From assembly GCA_003490025.1 (NCBI GenBank), contig DNJC01000119.1, forward strand, positions 1 through 33,061: a DNA stretch of 33,061 nucleotides. The letters run 5' to 3'. The position numbers and the translations under genes are program-made. The stretch is from Geobacter sp. GTDB taxonomy: Bacteria > Desulfobacterota > Desulfuromonadia > Geobacterales > Geobacteraceae. This document shows positions 1 through 7,374 of this stretch, one piece after another; the stretch's first letter is position 1, and every line of letters begins with the position of its first letter. The notes beneath the pieces are model-generated. The model was not told the origin of the DNA, ran no database searches, and saw only the letters and a list, made by a program, of their open reading frames with translations.

Positions 1-20
1 CAGGAATGCCGCTCCTACAG

Positions 21-95
21 GAACGGTCCCGGCTCCTCACGCCCAGTCGAGGGAAGCCGAACGGTCCCGCTCCTCACGTCCACTGGAAGGAAGCC
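21..95. repeat. Imperfect tandem duplication, 38 bp + 37 bp
   Basis: Two adjacent copies at 21-58 and 59-95 each begin gaacggtccc and end gaagcc, with a few substitutions and a one-base length difference. The second copy contains the stop codon and the last codons of the NRDE gene (stop at 74-76). The first copy lies just beyond the stop. Nothing else is recognisable in the first 73 bases. Confidence 0.7.
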
Positions 96-829
96 GAACT
101 CTCCCGCGGCATCCCGCCGTCAAAGCTCCGCTCCACGAACGTCGCCTTGCCGTCATGCTCCACCAGCAGGATGCTGGAGCAGCGGGTGCCGTAGTTCTCG
201 CTTTTTATGAAAACGGGGGAAAGGATCCGCTCCAGTTCGATCCCGACGCCGGTATCAGGGAGTTCCTCGTCGGGTGGGCGGGTGGTGTCGGCCAGCACCG
301 CGAAAACATCCTCCGCCGAGAACTCCCCTGCCTCCAGGACGCGGGCGAGCCCTTCCCTGGCGCGCCTCACCTTGGGCCAGGGGGTGTTCAGCAGGTGGTT
401 GCTCAGGCCATGTATCCCCGGCGTGATCGCGATGATCTGGTCGCTTTTGTTTGAGTAGTAAAAGAGCCCGTCGCTCTCTCCCACCAGCAGGTTGTACCCG
501 CCGTAGCGCACCCCCTCCCGCAGCCGCCCGAGATACGCCTCGGCGCCCTCTTCAGCCTTCAGGAAATTGGAGACGAGCCTTCCGCGCGAGGAACCGTGCC
601 CGTCGGAGAGGTGAGGCTCCCGGTAATTCGTCAACGCCGCGATGCGCCCTTCCCTGGTCACGCCGAGCCAGGACCCGCCATGGACCAGGTCCCTCCCGGC
701 GAAGAGCTGCGGAGCGTCGTCCCAGTAGGCGGCCGCCGCCGTCGGGCGCTGGTAGAACTCGTCCCTGTTGGCGGCCAGCACCAGCCGGTAGCGCGGGTGG
801 GCCCGGTAGGCCATCACAAGTGTGCACAT
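74..829 (-). CDS. NRDE family protein (TANGO2-like)
   Basis: A 251-residue protein of the NRDE/TANGO2 family, which is named for the Asn-Arg-Asp-Glu motif visible near residues 20-23 (LAANRDEFYQRP). It opens MCTLV, so removal of Met would expose Cys2, the position proposed as an N-terminal nucleophile in this Ntn-hydrolase-like family. The substrate is unknown; eukaryotic relatives are tied to Golgi and mitochondrial or haem-lipid homeostasis. The reading frame stays open upstream to 1330, but that extension is the antisense-like frame of the PilZ gene, so the ATG at 827-829 is chosen because the family always starts MC. It follows the PilZ gene with a 23-bp gap and is probably cotranscribed. 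No signal peptide is seen, so it is probably cytoplasmic. The C-terminus lies in a short tandem duplication. Confidence 0.9.
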   Translation of the reverse strand: MCTLVMAYRAHPRYRLVLAANRDEFYQRPTAAAAYWDDAPQLFAGRDLVHGGSWLGVTREGRIAALTNYREPHLSDGHGSSRGRLVSNFLKAEEGAEAYLGRLREGVRYGGYNLLVGESDGLFYYSNKSDQIIAITPGIHGLSNHLLNTPWPKVRRAREGLARVLEAGEFSAEDVFAVLADTTRPPDEELPDTGVGIELERILSPVFIKSENYGTRCSSILLVEHDGKATFVERSFDGGMPRESSASFQWT

Positions 830-852
830 GGGTTTGTCTCGCGGAAGGGATG

Positions 853-1542
853 TCAGGGATGGTAGAGGATCTTGCCGATTTCCTGTTCCTGCTCCTCGGT
901 AAGCCCCTCGAACTGGACGCCGGCGCCGGGGATGCAGCGGGTCACGCCCCACGGCCGCGACCACCGCACCGTCGCCGCGAGGGGTGACCGGTCCGCGAAC
1001 TCGAGGAAACGGAGCCAGACCCTTTGCCCCTCCCTGAGGGGTAGCATCGTATGCAGGAACGCGCCTCTCAGGCTGAGGTTGATGGTGAAGGACCTGTGGG
1101 CATGCTCCTCGGAGAAAGTCTCCTCGACGCAGTAGAGCAGGCTCAGGTTGATCTGCTTTCTCGTGTGGTTGCGCAGCGACCTCGCCGGGAAAGCCTTGCA
1201 GCGGTTCTCGAGGAAATAGCGCAGCGCCGTCTCGGTATCCGGGCAATAGCCCTGCTCCAACGGACTCAGCTTCATCCTCTTGTACCGGGCATCCCATTTC
1301 ACCCGCAACACGGGGAAAAGGTTGATGCACTCGTAGGCGATGACTTTATCTTCCTTGCTGCTGCGCACCAGCGCCAGGATGTCCACCAGCATGCCGTTAT
1401 AGGCATTGCTCGTCGCCATCTCCGACATCTGCTGGAACGAGTGCGCGACATCACAGGAAACGCCGATCTCCTCGAGCGCATGGACATAGGCATCGCCTGC
1501 TTCGGCATCGCTCACTACTATCAGGATTTTCGTATCTGTCAT
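853..1542 (-). CDS. PilZ domain protein with receiver-like N-terminus
   Basis: A 229-residue protein. The C-terminal part (about residues 105-229) fits a PilZ c-di-GMP-binding domain: an Arg-rich stretch RNHTRKQ followed downstream by NLSLRG, matching the D/N-x-S-x-x-G signature. The N-terminal 100 residues begin TDTKILIVVSDAE, like strand 1 of a receiver domain, but the usual acidic pair is not clear (SDAE), so this is at best a degenerate receiver. It probably couples c-di-GMP to an unidentified output. It is the first gene after a convincing promoter at 1655-1682, with an AAGGA-type ribosome site a little far (about 11 nt) from the ATG. The NRDE gene follows closely. Confidence 0.8.
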   Translation of the reverse strand: MTDTKILIVVSDAEAGDAYVHALEEIGVSCDVAHSFQQMSEMATSNAYNGMLVDILALVRSSKEDKVIAYECINLFPVLRVKWDARYKRMKLSPLEQGYCPDTETALRYFLENRCKAFPARSLRNHTRKQINLSLLYCVEETFSEEHAHRSFTINLSLRGAFLHTMLPLREGQRVWLRFLEFADRSPLAATVRWSRPWGVTRCIPGAGVQFEGLTEEQEQEIGKILYHP

Positions 1543-1654
1543 CTGAAGCTGACTTCCTTACTCATCTGCCGACTGCGGGGAATCCGCAAGACACTACGGC
1601 TGTTGTTGAAAGGATTTATGACTGGAACGCGGGCTGCAGGAAAAATAATGCTAC

Positions 1655-1682
1655 ACTATAGCCTCTTCAAAAAGAAGGTCAA
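1655..1682 (-). promoter_or_regulatory. Sigma-70-type promoter of the PilZ-NRDE unit
   Basis: On the minus strand TTGACC (1677-1682), a 16-bp spacer and TATAGT (1655-1660) match the -35 and -10 hexamers at 5/6 each. Transcription would start near 1648 and leave a leader of about 105 nt before the PilZ ATG. The position between greB and the PilZ gene supports the call; no start-site data are available. Confidence 0.55.
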
Positions 1683-1716
1683 ATGCTTTTCCAGGGGAGA
1701 AAGGGGAGAGGGTGAC

Positions 1717-2199
1717 CTAAGCCGCTTGCCCGGGTTTGCTCGAGCTTACCGCAAGTATCGTCACCGTCAGGGCCCCGGCCGGCCTCCTGATGGTGATCTC
1801 GTCATCGACCTTGCGCCCCAAAAGCGCCTTTCCCACCGGCGAGTCCACACTTATCCTGCCGAGGCTCACGTCGAACTCGTCCGGTCCCACCAGCTGGTAG
1901 GAACGCTCCTCGCCGTTTTCGTCCTCGTAGGTGACCCAGCAGCCAAAACTGGCGGAGGCCGGGTTGAGCGGCGGGTAAACCACCTTCAAGACCTTCAGCC
2001 GGTCTCCCAGGTGCTTCAGCTCCCGGTCGATCTCGCGCAGCCGCTTCTTCGAATAGATATACTCGGCGTTCTCGGAGCGATCCCCCTCGGCAGCCGCTTC
2101 GGCCATGTTCTTGACCATCCGGGGCCTCTCCGTCTCCCAGAGTAAATCGTAGCGCTCCTGCAGCTTCCTGCGCCCTTCAGCGCTGATCATGTTCGTCAT
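1717..2199 (-). CDS. greB: Transcription elongation factor GreB
   Basis: A 160-residue Gre factor that enters the RNA polymerase secondary channel and stimulates cleavage of backtracked RNA. The N-terminal coiled coil carries the tip sequence EGDRSENAEY with acidic residues D40 and E43 in the positions that coordinate the catalytic Mg ion. The following SKKRLREIDREL and the FKBP-like C-terminal domain (GPDEFD, ISVDSPVGKALLG) match GreB more closely than GreA, for example the W/Y-rich middle and the Y-x-KKRLREIDR segment. The ATG at 2199 has AAGGAA about 8 nt upstream. It lies 123 bp downstream of the PilZ/TM gene on the same strand. A second Met at residue 4 is possible but less well placed. 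Confidence 0.93.
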   Translation of the reverse strand: MTNMISAEGRRKLQERYDLLWETERPRMVKNMAEAAAEGDRSENAEYIYSKKRLREIDRELKHLGDRLKVLKVVYPPLNPASASFGCWVTYEDENGEERSYQLVGPDEFDVSLGRISVDSPVGKALLGRKVDDEITIRRPAGALTVTILAVSSSKPGQAA

Positions 2200-2322
2200 G
2201 TATGCAGTTCCTTTTGGAAAAAGAGGGTTCGCGCCGGGTATCCGGCGACGCCCCCGAGGCGGAACAGGGGAGGGTCCGCATCATAGTCGACTTTTGGCCG
2301 CAAGGCAACAAGGGCTTTGGCG

Positions 2323-3351
2323 CTACTGTTTATCCAGGTGCCGGTATTTTCTGATCGCCTTTTCGTAGGTCTCTTCGATCTGGTTGGGCGGGGGATCCTT
2401 CCGGTAGGAAATGAGATACCTGGCGAGGGAGTAGAGAATGAGCAGGGAGGCCAAGATCCAGAGGGCGCGGATCGCCATCTGCCGCCCGGTAAGAGGCGCC
2501 TTGCCCCCCGAATGGGAAACATCGGCGATTTCCTGCTTGTCCGCCTTCTTGCGCAGGTGCTCGATCTGGGTCATCGAGATCTGCTTGAAGATCAGGTCGC
2601 GATCCCTCTCGTCCAGGTGAACGAACCTGAGGCCCGCGTCGTAACGGTAAGAGCCGTCCTTTTGCTCAAGCGGCGGCCTGACATGCATGACCTGCCCGAC
2701 CGAGTGGACCTGGCGAGGCGGGGTGAGGGGGAGGAACAGCTCGAGGTTCAGCAGTTGGTCCAGTTGAACGGATTGGGGCAGGCGCAGGCAGATCCCGCCC
2801 CCTCCGAGGTTTGTCCGGGCAAAAAGGATATCCTTCCACTCCACCGGCGCCATCTGTTTGAAGCGCGCCATCTGCGCCGCGATGACGAAGTCGTCAAACC
2901 CCTGGGACCTCATCTGCTCCTTTTCCTTGCGCACCTCCCAGTCCATCTCCACTTCCTTGCGGCTGGATTCGTCGGCGATGCTGTATTTGACCCTCATTCC
3001 CATCTCGACCCGGAAAAACTGGCGCCTCTCGCGCAGGGTGAACCTGCCGAAGAGACCGATGCGCAGCACCCGCCCCCCCAACCTCTCCGCCACGATCCCC
3101 GAGCAGGTGTAGATGTCGGTCTTGACCCAGATGCTGACATCGAGGATGAAGCCGATATCGAAGTGGACCTCCGCCGGGAGGACGTCGCGGGAAATCTGCG
3201 CCACCAGTTCATCGCCCGCGGCTTCGCTGATAACGGCCCAATCCCGGAAGACACCCCCACCGGAGAGCGGTATCCCTATTTCGATCCGCATCCCCTCGCG
3301 GAGATAGTCCCTGTACTCGCTGTATTCGTCTTGCATGAAAGTCCGTGTCAT
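2323..3351 (-). CDS. PilZ domain protein with C-terminal TM anchor
   Basis: A 342-residue protein. Residues 1-100 resemble the YcgR-like N-terminal barrel (PilZN). The PilZ domain begins at RERRQFFRVE (RxxxR-type c-di-GMP contact, about residues 107-116) and has a second signature TNLGGGGICL (N-x-G-x-x-G variant of D/NxSxxG) near residue 190. Between the two lies a charged insertion of about 50 residues (MDWEVRKEKEQ). One strongly hydrophobic helix (ALWILASLLILYSLARYLI, about residues 295-315) near the C-terminus suggests membrane tethering, which is unusual for YcgR. The start is uncertain: neither M1 nor M6 has a clear Shine-Dalgarno. The gene is divergent from the triheme cytochrome and upstream of greB. 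Confidence 0.8.
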   Translation of the reverse strand: MTRTFMQDEYSEYRDYLREGMRIEIGIPLSGGGVFRDWAVISEAAGDELVAQISRDVLPAEVHFDIGFILDVSIWVKTDIYTCSGIVAERLGGRVLRIGLFGRFTLRERRQFFRVEMGMRVKYSIADESSRKEVEMDWEVRKEKEQMRSQGFDDFVIAAQMARFKQMAPVEWKDILFARTNLGGGGICLRLPQSVQLDQLLNLELFLPLTPPRQVHSVGQVMHVRPPLEQKDGSYRYDAGLRFVHLDERDRDLIFKQISMTQIEHLRKKADKQEIADVSHSGGKAPLTGRQMAIRALWILASLLILYSLARYLISYRKDPPPNQIEETYEKAIRKYRHLDKQ

Positions 3352-3380
3352 TTTTAATAAGAATTAAGCGCCATCCACAC

Positions 3381-3408
3381 ATTAAACTCCAACATGGCAG
3401 AATTGCAA
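3381..3408 (-). promoter_or_regulatory. Candidate promoter of the PilZ/TM gene
   Basis: On the minus strand TTGCAA (3403-3408, 4/6), a 16-bp spacer and TTTAAT (3381-3386, 5/6). It lies about 30 bp before the first ATG of the PilZ/TM gene. It is a sequence match only. Confidence 0.35.
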
Positions 3409-3460
3409 GGGGGAAGGGTAAAGCGGCGGCAGATTTCATATCGTACGCCCCCTCCCATTC

Positions 3461-3488
3461 TTGACAATCGGGCGCCCTGTGTTATCAC
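3461..3488 (+). promoter_or_regulatory. Candidate promoter of the triheme cytochrome
   Basis: A perfect TTGACA (3461-3466) is followed after 16 bp by TATCAC (3483-3488, a weak -10). The cytochrome ATG is 41 bp downstream with a strong agaggtga ribosome site. The next-best -10 frame shortens the spacer to 15 bp. Confidence 0.4.
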
Positions 3489-3528
3489 CTTAGGGGCTTT
3501 TTAGCTCTAATGAATAAAGAGGTGATCT

Positions 3529-3837
3529 ATGAAAAGAGCAGCAAGATTGGCGGCCGTCTTCGCAGTACTTCTGGCAGCGACGCAGGCCATGGCGGTATCC
3601 GCCGGCAAGAGCGTGGAATGGAACAGCTCCATGGGGAAAGTCGTTTTCAAGGGGGACGACCATGCCGGCAAGGGGCTGAAATGCACCGAGTGCCACAGCA
3701 AGATCTTCAAGATGAAGAAGGGGTCCGCCCAGATGAAGATGGCGGACATCAATGCGGGGAAGTTCTGCGGCGAATGCCACAACGGCAAGAAGGCCTTCAA
3801 GCCTGCCGGCAACTGCGCCAAGTGCCACAAGAAGTAG
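3529..3837 (+). CDS. Small secreted triheme c-type cytochrome
   Basis: A 102-residue precursor with a Sec signal peptide (MKRAARLAAVFAVLLAATQA, cleavage probably after residue 20-22) and three haem-attachment motifs: CTECH at 52-56, CGECH at 80-84 and CAKCH at 96-100. Size and spacing fit the triheme c7/nanowire-type family of Geobacter, whose members carry electrons across the periplasm. The mature part is Lys-rich. An oddity is that it has only four histidines in all (H45 and the three CXXCH ones), so bis-His ligation of all three haems is impossible; M62, M69 and M71 lie between motifs 1 and 2 and could be ligands. The ATG at 3529 has a strong ribosome site. It is convergent with the chromate-type transporter pair; the gap is only 6 bp and holds a 14-bp palindrome. 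Confidence 0.88.
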   Translation: MKRAARLAAVFAVLLAATQAMAVSAGKSVEWNSSMGKVVFKGDDHAGKGLKCTECHSKIFKMKKGSAQMKMADINAGKFCGECHNGKKAFKPAGNCAKCHKK

Positions 3838-3843
3838 GCTGCT

Positions 3844-4368
3844 TCAGCTGAAGCGCAGCAGCAACCCTACGGCGGCGGCTCCCAGGATCACGGCCATAGG
3901 CGCTATGGCCGTGAACTGGAGCAGCGCGAAGCCGGCAGCCAGAAGCAGGAAATCCCGCGCGCTGGCAAGCGAGGTCCGCCCCAGGGTGAAGGCCGCCGCG
4001 AAGACGAGCCCCACCACCGCCGGGAGGATGCCGTCCAGGAAGTGCCGCACCGCCTCGATTCTGCGGAAGTGATGGTACCGGCTGGAGATGAGGAGCATCA
4101 GCACCGTGCAGGGGAGGAAGATGCAGACCGTCGCGGCGAGCGCGCCCGGCAGCCCCCCCGCCTTGTAACCGGTGAAGGTGGCGAGCATGGCGAGCGGCCC
4201 CGGGGTGAGCTGGGAGAGCGCCACGCCGTCCAGGAATTCCTTGAGGGAAAGCCACCGCATCTGGTCCACCATGATGCGATGCAGAAGCGGTATCAGGACG
4301 TACCCCCCACCGAAGAAGACCACCCCTATCTTCAGGAAGACCAGGCAGAGCTTGAGGAAAGCCGGCAT
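3844..4368 (-). CDS. chrA: Chromate-type transporter, second half-size subunit
   Basis: A 174-residue hydrophobic protein of the short-chain CHR family, in which two half-length proteins replace one full-length ChrA. Family motifs are visible: FGGGYVLIPLL near the N-terminus and LSQLTPGPLA in the next helix, with about five or six predicted membrane segments. The family exports chromate or related oxyanions, but many members have no tested substrate. The start chosen is the ATG at 4366-4368, which shares its A with the TGA stop of the upstream half (TGATG overlap) and has GGGGAGG about 8 nt ahead. The frame opens earlier at 4392, but that ATG lacks a better ribosome site. Translational coupling implies an equimolar heterodimer. 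Confidence 0.88.
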   Translation of the reverse strand: MPAFLKLCLVFLKIGVVFFGGGYVLIPLLHRIMVDQMRWLSLKEFLDGVALSQLTPGPLAMLATFTGYKAGGLPGALAATVCIFLPCTVLMLLISSRYHHFRRIEAVRHFLDGILPAVVGLVFAAAFTLGRTSLASARDFLLLAAGFALLQFTAIAPMAVILGAAAVGLLLRFS

Positions 4369-4925
4369 CAGCATCCCCTCCCCATGCGCCATCCCTTATA
4401 CAGTCCCCAGCACCCGGCGACCAGCAGGATCTTCAGCGCGCTGACCCCGAGAAGCGCCGAGACGGCGAAGGCTATGGACGCGACGGCGGCGCCCTCCCAC
4501 CCGGCCACGTTCTTCCTCGCCATCCCGAGTCCCGCCACGAGGATCAGCGCGATGACGACCGGGTTGGAACCCATGAGCGCCGACTTCAGCGCGGGGACCT
4601 CGTGGAACTGGAAGTAAAGGTAGCTCAGGATGCAGATCAAGAGGAAGGAGGGTGCGATGAAGCAGGCGGAGGCGACGACTCCCCCGACCGGGCCGCGCAG
4701 GTAGTACCCGACGAAGGTGGAGCTGTTCAGCGAAAAGGGGCCGAGGATCTGGCTGAAGGCGAGGCCGTGCATGAACTCGTTGTGACCGAGCCACTTCTTC
4801 TCGTGCACGCAGCGCCTCTCGATGAGCGCCACTATCGCCATGCCGCCGCCAAATCCGGTCGCCCCTATCATGAAGAAGGTGGCAGCGATCTCGGCCAGCG
4901 TGACCTTTTCAATCTCCTGTTCCAT
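4368..4925 (-). CDS. chrA: Chromate-type transporter, first half-size subunit
   Basis: A 185-residue membrane protein, the N-terminal partner of the split CHR transporter. It shows ATGFGGGMAIVALI near residues 21-34 and LAFSQILGPF in the next helix, diverged from the PGP seen in its partner, and about five or six membrane segments. It overlaps the start of the second subunit by one base. The ATG at 4925 has no Shine-Dalgarno; instead an extended -10 box ends only seven bases upstream, so the message may be leaderless. The start could also be internal, but the family needs the residues before FFMIGATGFGGG. Nothing here tests chromate as the substrate; sulfate, or no oxyanion at all, remains possible. 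Confidence 0.87.
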   Translation of the reverse strand: MEQEIEKVTLAEIAATFFMIGATGFGGGMAIVALIERRCVHEKKWLGHNEFMHGLAFSQILGPFSLNSSTFVGYYLRGPVGGVVASACFIAPSFLLICILSYLYFQFHEVPALKSALMGSNPVVIALILVAGLGMARKNVAGWEGAAVASIAFAVSALLGVSALKILLVAGCWGLYKGWRMGRGC

Positions 4926-4932
4926 GCGGGCG

Positions 4933-4941
4933 TTTATAGCA
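4933..4941 (-). promoter_or_regulatory. Extended -10 promoter abutting chrA
   Basis: On the minus strand TGC followed by TATAAA (4933-4938), an extended -10 element with no good -35. It ends seven bases before the ATG, so initiation at the usual distance would fall on the start codon itself. Confidence 0.4.
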
Positions 4942-5004
4942 GGATCGCTGCCAATAGAAAAGCTAAATGGTTTGCCCCCCTCCCTGCGACATCACCTTTT
5001 CATC

Positions 5005-5145
5005 GTTCCCACGCTCCAGCGTGGGAATGCAAAGCCCCTGGCGCTCCAGCGTCAGCCAAAGGCTGCTGTCTCTGGAACCGTAAGTAAGGGAAACCCGACG
5101 CGGGAGCGTCCAGCAATGCGGTTCCCACGCTGGAGCGTAGGAACC
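5005..5145. repeat. GTTCCCACGC-type REP palindromes
   Basis: A near-perfect palindrome at 5005-5027 (GTTCCCACGCTCCAGCGTGG core) and a second at 5120-5145 (ggttcccacgctggagcgta core, closing with ggaacc) are separated by degenerate copies of gcgctccagcg. A third clear copy lies at 11284-11307. This is the form of dispersed REP-like repeats known in many GC-rich genomes. Confidence 0.8.
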
Positions 5146-5157
5146 ATAAAAAAACCT

Positions 5158-5197
5158 CCCTCCCCTTCAAGGGGAGGGCCGGGGTGGGGATGGGGAT
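5158..5197. repeat. CCCTCCCC hairpin followed by G-block run
   Basis: CCCTCCCC (5158-5165), a 5-base loop and GGGGAGGG (5171-5178) form an 8-bp stem. The run continues as GGGG blocks at 5181-5184, 5186-5189 and 5192-5195, so four or more G runs with 1-2 base loops can form a quadruplex on the plus strand. Read on the minus strand the hairpin is followed by seven T, so it could also work as an intrinsic terminator, although no minus-strand gene leads into it. Confidence 0.6.
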
Positions 5198-5215
5198 GGA
5201 GCTTGCGATTTTCTG

Positions 5216-5244
5216 TTGATCAACGCAGGCAAAACACATACAAA
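5216..5244 (+). promoter_or_regulatory. Candidate promoter of the Mo-oxidoreductase
   Basis: TTGATC (5216-5221, 4/6), a 17-bp spacer and TACAAA (5239-5244, 4/6). The ATG follows 42 bp later with an AAGGAGA ribosome site. Spacing is ideal but the hexamers are ordinary. Confidence 0.3.
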
Positions 5245-5286
5245 GGAACAGGCCGAGATTCGAGGTTGAGGTTAAGGAGAACCCCC

Positions 5287-7296
5287 ATGAGCGTAGTCAC
5301 CAAGAGATCCGTGTGCCCGTTCGACTGCCCCGACACCTGCGGGATGCTGGTGCAGGTGGAGAAGGGGAAGGCGATTGCCGTGCAGGGGGACCCGCTGCAC
5401 CCGTTCAGCCGCGGCACGCTCTGCCCGAAGATGCGCCACTACGAAAAAAGCGTCCACTCCCCCCTGAGGCTCACCACCCCGCTCAAGAGGACGGGGGCCA
5501 AGGGGAGCGGGGAATTCGCCCCCATCTCCTGGGACGAGGCGATAGAAACGATCGCCGGCAGGTGGAGTTCCATCATCGCCGAGCACGGCGCCGAGGCCAT
5601 CCTCCCCTACTCCTACGCCGGGACCATGGGGATCGTGCAGCGAAACGCCGGCCACCCGTTCTTCCACCGGCTGGGGGCCTCCCGGCTGGACAGGACCATC
5701 TGCTCGCCGGCCAAGGGAGCCGGTTGGCAGGCGGTCATGGGGCAGACGGCAACCCCCGATCCCGCGACGGCAGGGACGAGCGACTTCCTGCTCCTCTGGG
5801 GGATCAACGCGGCAGCCACCAGCATACACTTCCTGAACCAGGCCAAAGAGGTGCGGAAGCGGGGAGGGACGGTCTGGCTCATCGACACCTATGAGACCCC
5901 GACCGCCTCAGCCGCGGACCGCACCTTCCTGGTCCGTCCGGGAAGCGACGGAGCGCTCGCCCTGGGGATCATGCACGTCCTCGACAGGGAGGGACTGACC
6001 GACCTCCCCTTCATCGAGAAGAACGTGCTCGGCTTCGAGGAGCTGCGGCGCGAGGTGCTTCCCGAATTCACCCCGGAAGCGGTCTCCCGCCTCACCGGCC
6101 TCTCCCCTGAAACGGTGGAGGAGATGGCGCGCGCCTACGGCCATGCCCGCGCCCCCTTCATCCGGCTCGGGAGCGGGTTGTCGCGCTACGGCAACGGCGC
6201 CATGACGGTCCGCTGCGTCTGCTGCCTCCCGGCGCTGGTCGGGGCCTACGGCAAGGAGGGGGGAGGCTGCTTCCCCGACACGGCGACCGGCGCCGCCTTC
6301 CCGATGGAGCTGCTGCTGCGCGAGGACCTCATCCCCGGCACGCCCCGGCTGGTGAACATGAACGAACTCGGCAAGGCGCTGAACGCGCTCGCCGCACCGC
6401 CGGTCATGGGGCTCTACGTCTACCACTCCAACCCGGCCGCGGTGACCCCGGACCAGAATGCGGTGCTGCGGGGACTCTCGCGCGAAGATCTCTTCACCGT
6501 GGTGCACGAGCGTTTCCTGACCGACACGGCGCGCTACGCCGACATCGTGCTGCCGGCCACCTCGTCGCTTGAGCACAGCGACATCTACCGCTCCTACGGC
6601 ACCTACTGCATCCAGCGGGCGCAGGCGGCGATCGACCCGGTCGGGGAAAGCAAGTCCAACTGGGAGGTCTTCTCCCTGCTCGCCGCCGCTCTCGGGTTCC
6701 AGGAGGAGATCTTCTCCCTCACGCCGGACCAGATGATAGACCGGCTCCTGGCCGTTCCCACCCCGATGCGCCAGGGGATCGACCTGGAGGCGTTCGAGCA
6801 AGGGCGGGCCGTGCAACTGACCGTGGCGCAGGCGGGGTACCGGACCCCCTCGGGGAAGATCGAGATACTGAACCCGCTCCTCTCGCACCCGCTGCCGCGC
6901 TACCTCCCGACCCACGAGGAAACGGGGGCGCTCCCCTTCAGGCTGATGACCGCCCCGAACCCGTACGCGCTGAACGCGACCTTCTACGAGCAGGAGGATC
7001 TGCGCCGAAAGCAGGGGGGGATGCGGCTCAAGATGAACCCGGCCGAGGCCGCCGCCAGGGGGCTTGCCGACGGGGAACGGGTGGTGGCCTGGAACGCGCT
7101 CGGCGAGGTCTCCTTCCTGCTCAGCGCGACCGACAAGGTCCCCGCCGGCCTCGTGGTCGCAGAAGGGGTCTGGTGGCTCGCCTACGCCCCCGGGGACCGC
7201 TCCGTCAACGCCCTCACCTCCCAGCGGCTGACCGACCTGGGGGGTGGGAGCACCTTCTACGACAACCGCGTCGACGTGCGCCGAAACCCCAATTGA
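5287..7296 (+). CDS. Molybdopterin (bis-MGD) oxidoreductase, orphan cytoplasmic type
   Basis: A 669-residue catalytic subunit of the DMSO-reductase/formate-dehydrogenase superfamily. Four cysteines C10, C14, C18 and C46 (VCPFDCPDTCG, then LCPK) would bind one [4Fe-4S] cluster. C139 in TICSPAKGAG stands where the Mo/W ligand sits in this superfamily. C-terminal segments near LMTAPNPYALN and RLKMNPAEA fit the MopB dinucleotide-binding domain. The CPFDCPDTCG form is typical of poorly characterised YoaE-like proteins, so the substrate is unknown. No Tat signal precedes the cluster, which implies a cytoplasmic enzyme, and no electron-transfer or anchor subunit lies nearby. The start is set at the ATG 5287 with AAGGAGA ahead; the frame is open 155 codons further upstream but runs through repeats. 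The stop codon lies in an AATTGACAATTG repeat. Confidence 0.88.
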   Translation: MSVVTKRSVCPFDCPDTCGMLVQVEKGKAIAVQGDPLHPFSRGTLCPKMRHYEKSVHSPLRLTTPLKRTGAKGSGEFAPISWDEAIETIAGRWSSIIAEHGAEAILPYSYAGTMGIVQRNAGHPFFHRLGASRLDRTICSPAKGAGWQAVMGQTATPDPATAGTSDFLLLWGINAAATSIHFLNQAKEVRKRGGTVWLIDTYETPTASAADRTFLVRPGSDGALALGIMHVLDREGLTDLPFIEKNVLGFEELRREVLPEFTPEAVSRLTGLSPETVEEMARAYGHARAPFIRLGSGLSRYGNGAMTVRCVCCLPALVGAYGKEGGGCFPDTATGAAFPMELLLREDLIPGTPRLVNMNELGKALNALAAPPVMGLYVYHSNPAAVTPDQNAVLRGLSREDLFTVVHERFLTDTARYADIVLPATSSLEHSDIYRSYGTYCIQRAQAAIDPVGESKSNWEVFSLLAAALGFQEEIFSLTPDQMIDRLLAVPTPMRQGIDLEAFEQGRAVQLTVAQAGYRTPSGKIEILNPLLSHPLPRYLPTHEETGALPFRLMTAPNPYALNATFYEQEDLRRKQGGMRLKMNPAEAAARGLADGERVVAWNALGEVSFLLSATDKVPAGLVVAEGVWWLAYAPGDRSVNALTSQRLTDLGGGSTFYDNRVDVRRNPN

Positions 7297-7320
7297 CAAT
7301 TGACAATGGACAATTGACAG
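7291..7320 (+). repeat. AATTGACAATTG short repeat
   Basis: Three tandem-like copies of aattgaca/aatggaca. The first supplies the TGA stop of the Mo-oxidoreductase (7294-7296). A related but more degenerate stretch is at 26044-26100. Confidence 0.7.
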
Positions 7321-7374
7321 CGGAAACCCGGATGGCCATGAACCGCGCCGCCGCAGGCGCTGTGAAGATTTGCC

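Larger units (their letters stand above)
4939..5286. other. Intergenic region with a repeat cluster upstream of the Mo-enzyme
   Basis: There is no gene here. From left to right it holds about 60 bp of plain sequence, the GTTCCCACGC palindromes (5005-5145), an A tract, a CCCTCCCC hairpin (5158-5178), a run of four to five G blocks (5171-5197), and finally the promoter and ribosome site of the molybdopterin oxidoreductase. The ORF open through this region has no coding character. Confidence 0.7.

Noticed and set aside
830..1330. Extension of the NRDE frame to 1330
   Set aside because: It overlaps the PilZ gene in another frame and lacks NRDE-like sequence. The MC start at 829 is the family start.
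4822..5286. 155-codon N-terminal extension of the Mo-oxidoreductase
   Set aside because: It runs through repeats with no coding character, and the ATG at 5287 has a strong ribosome site.
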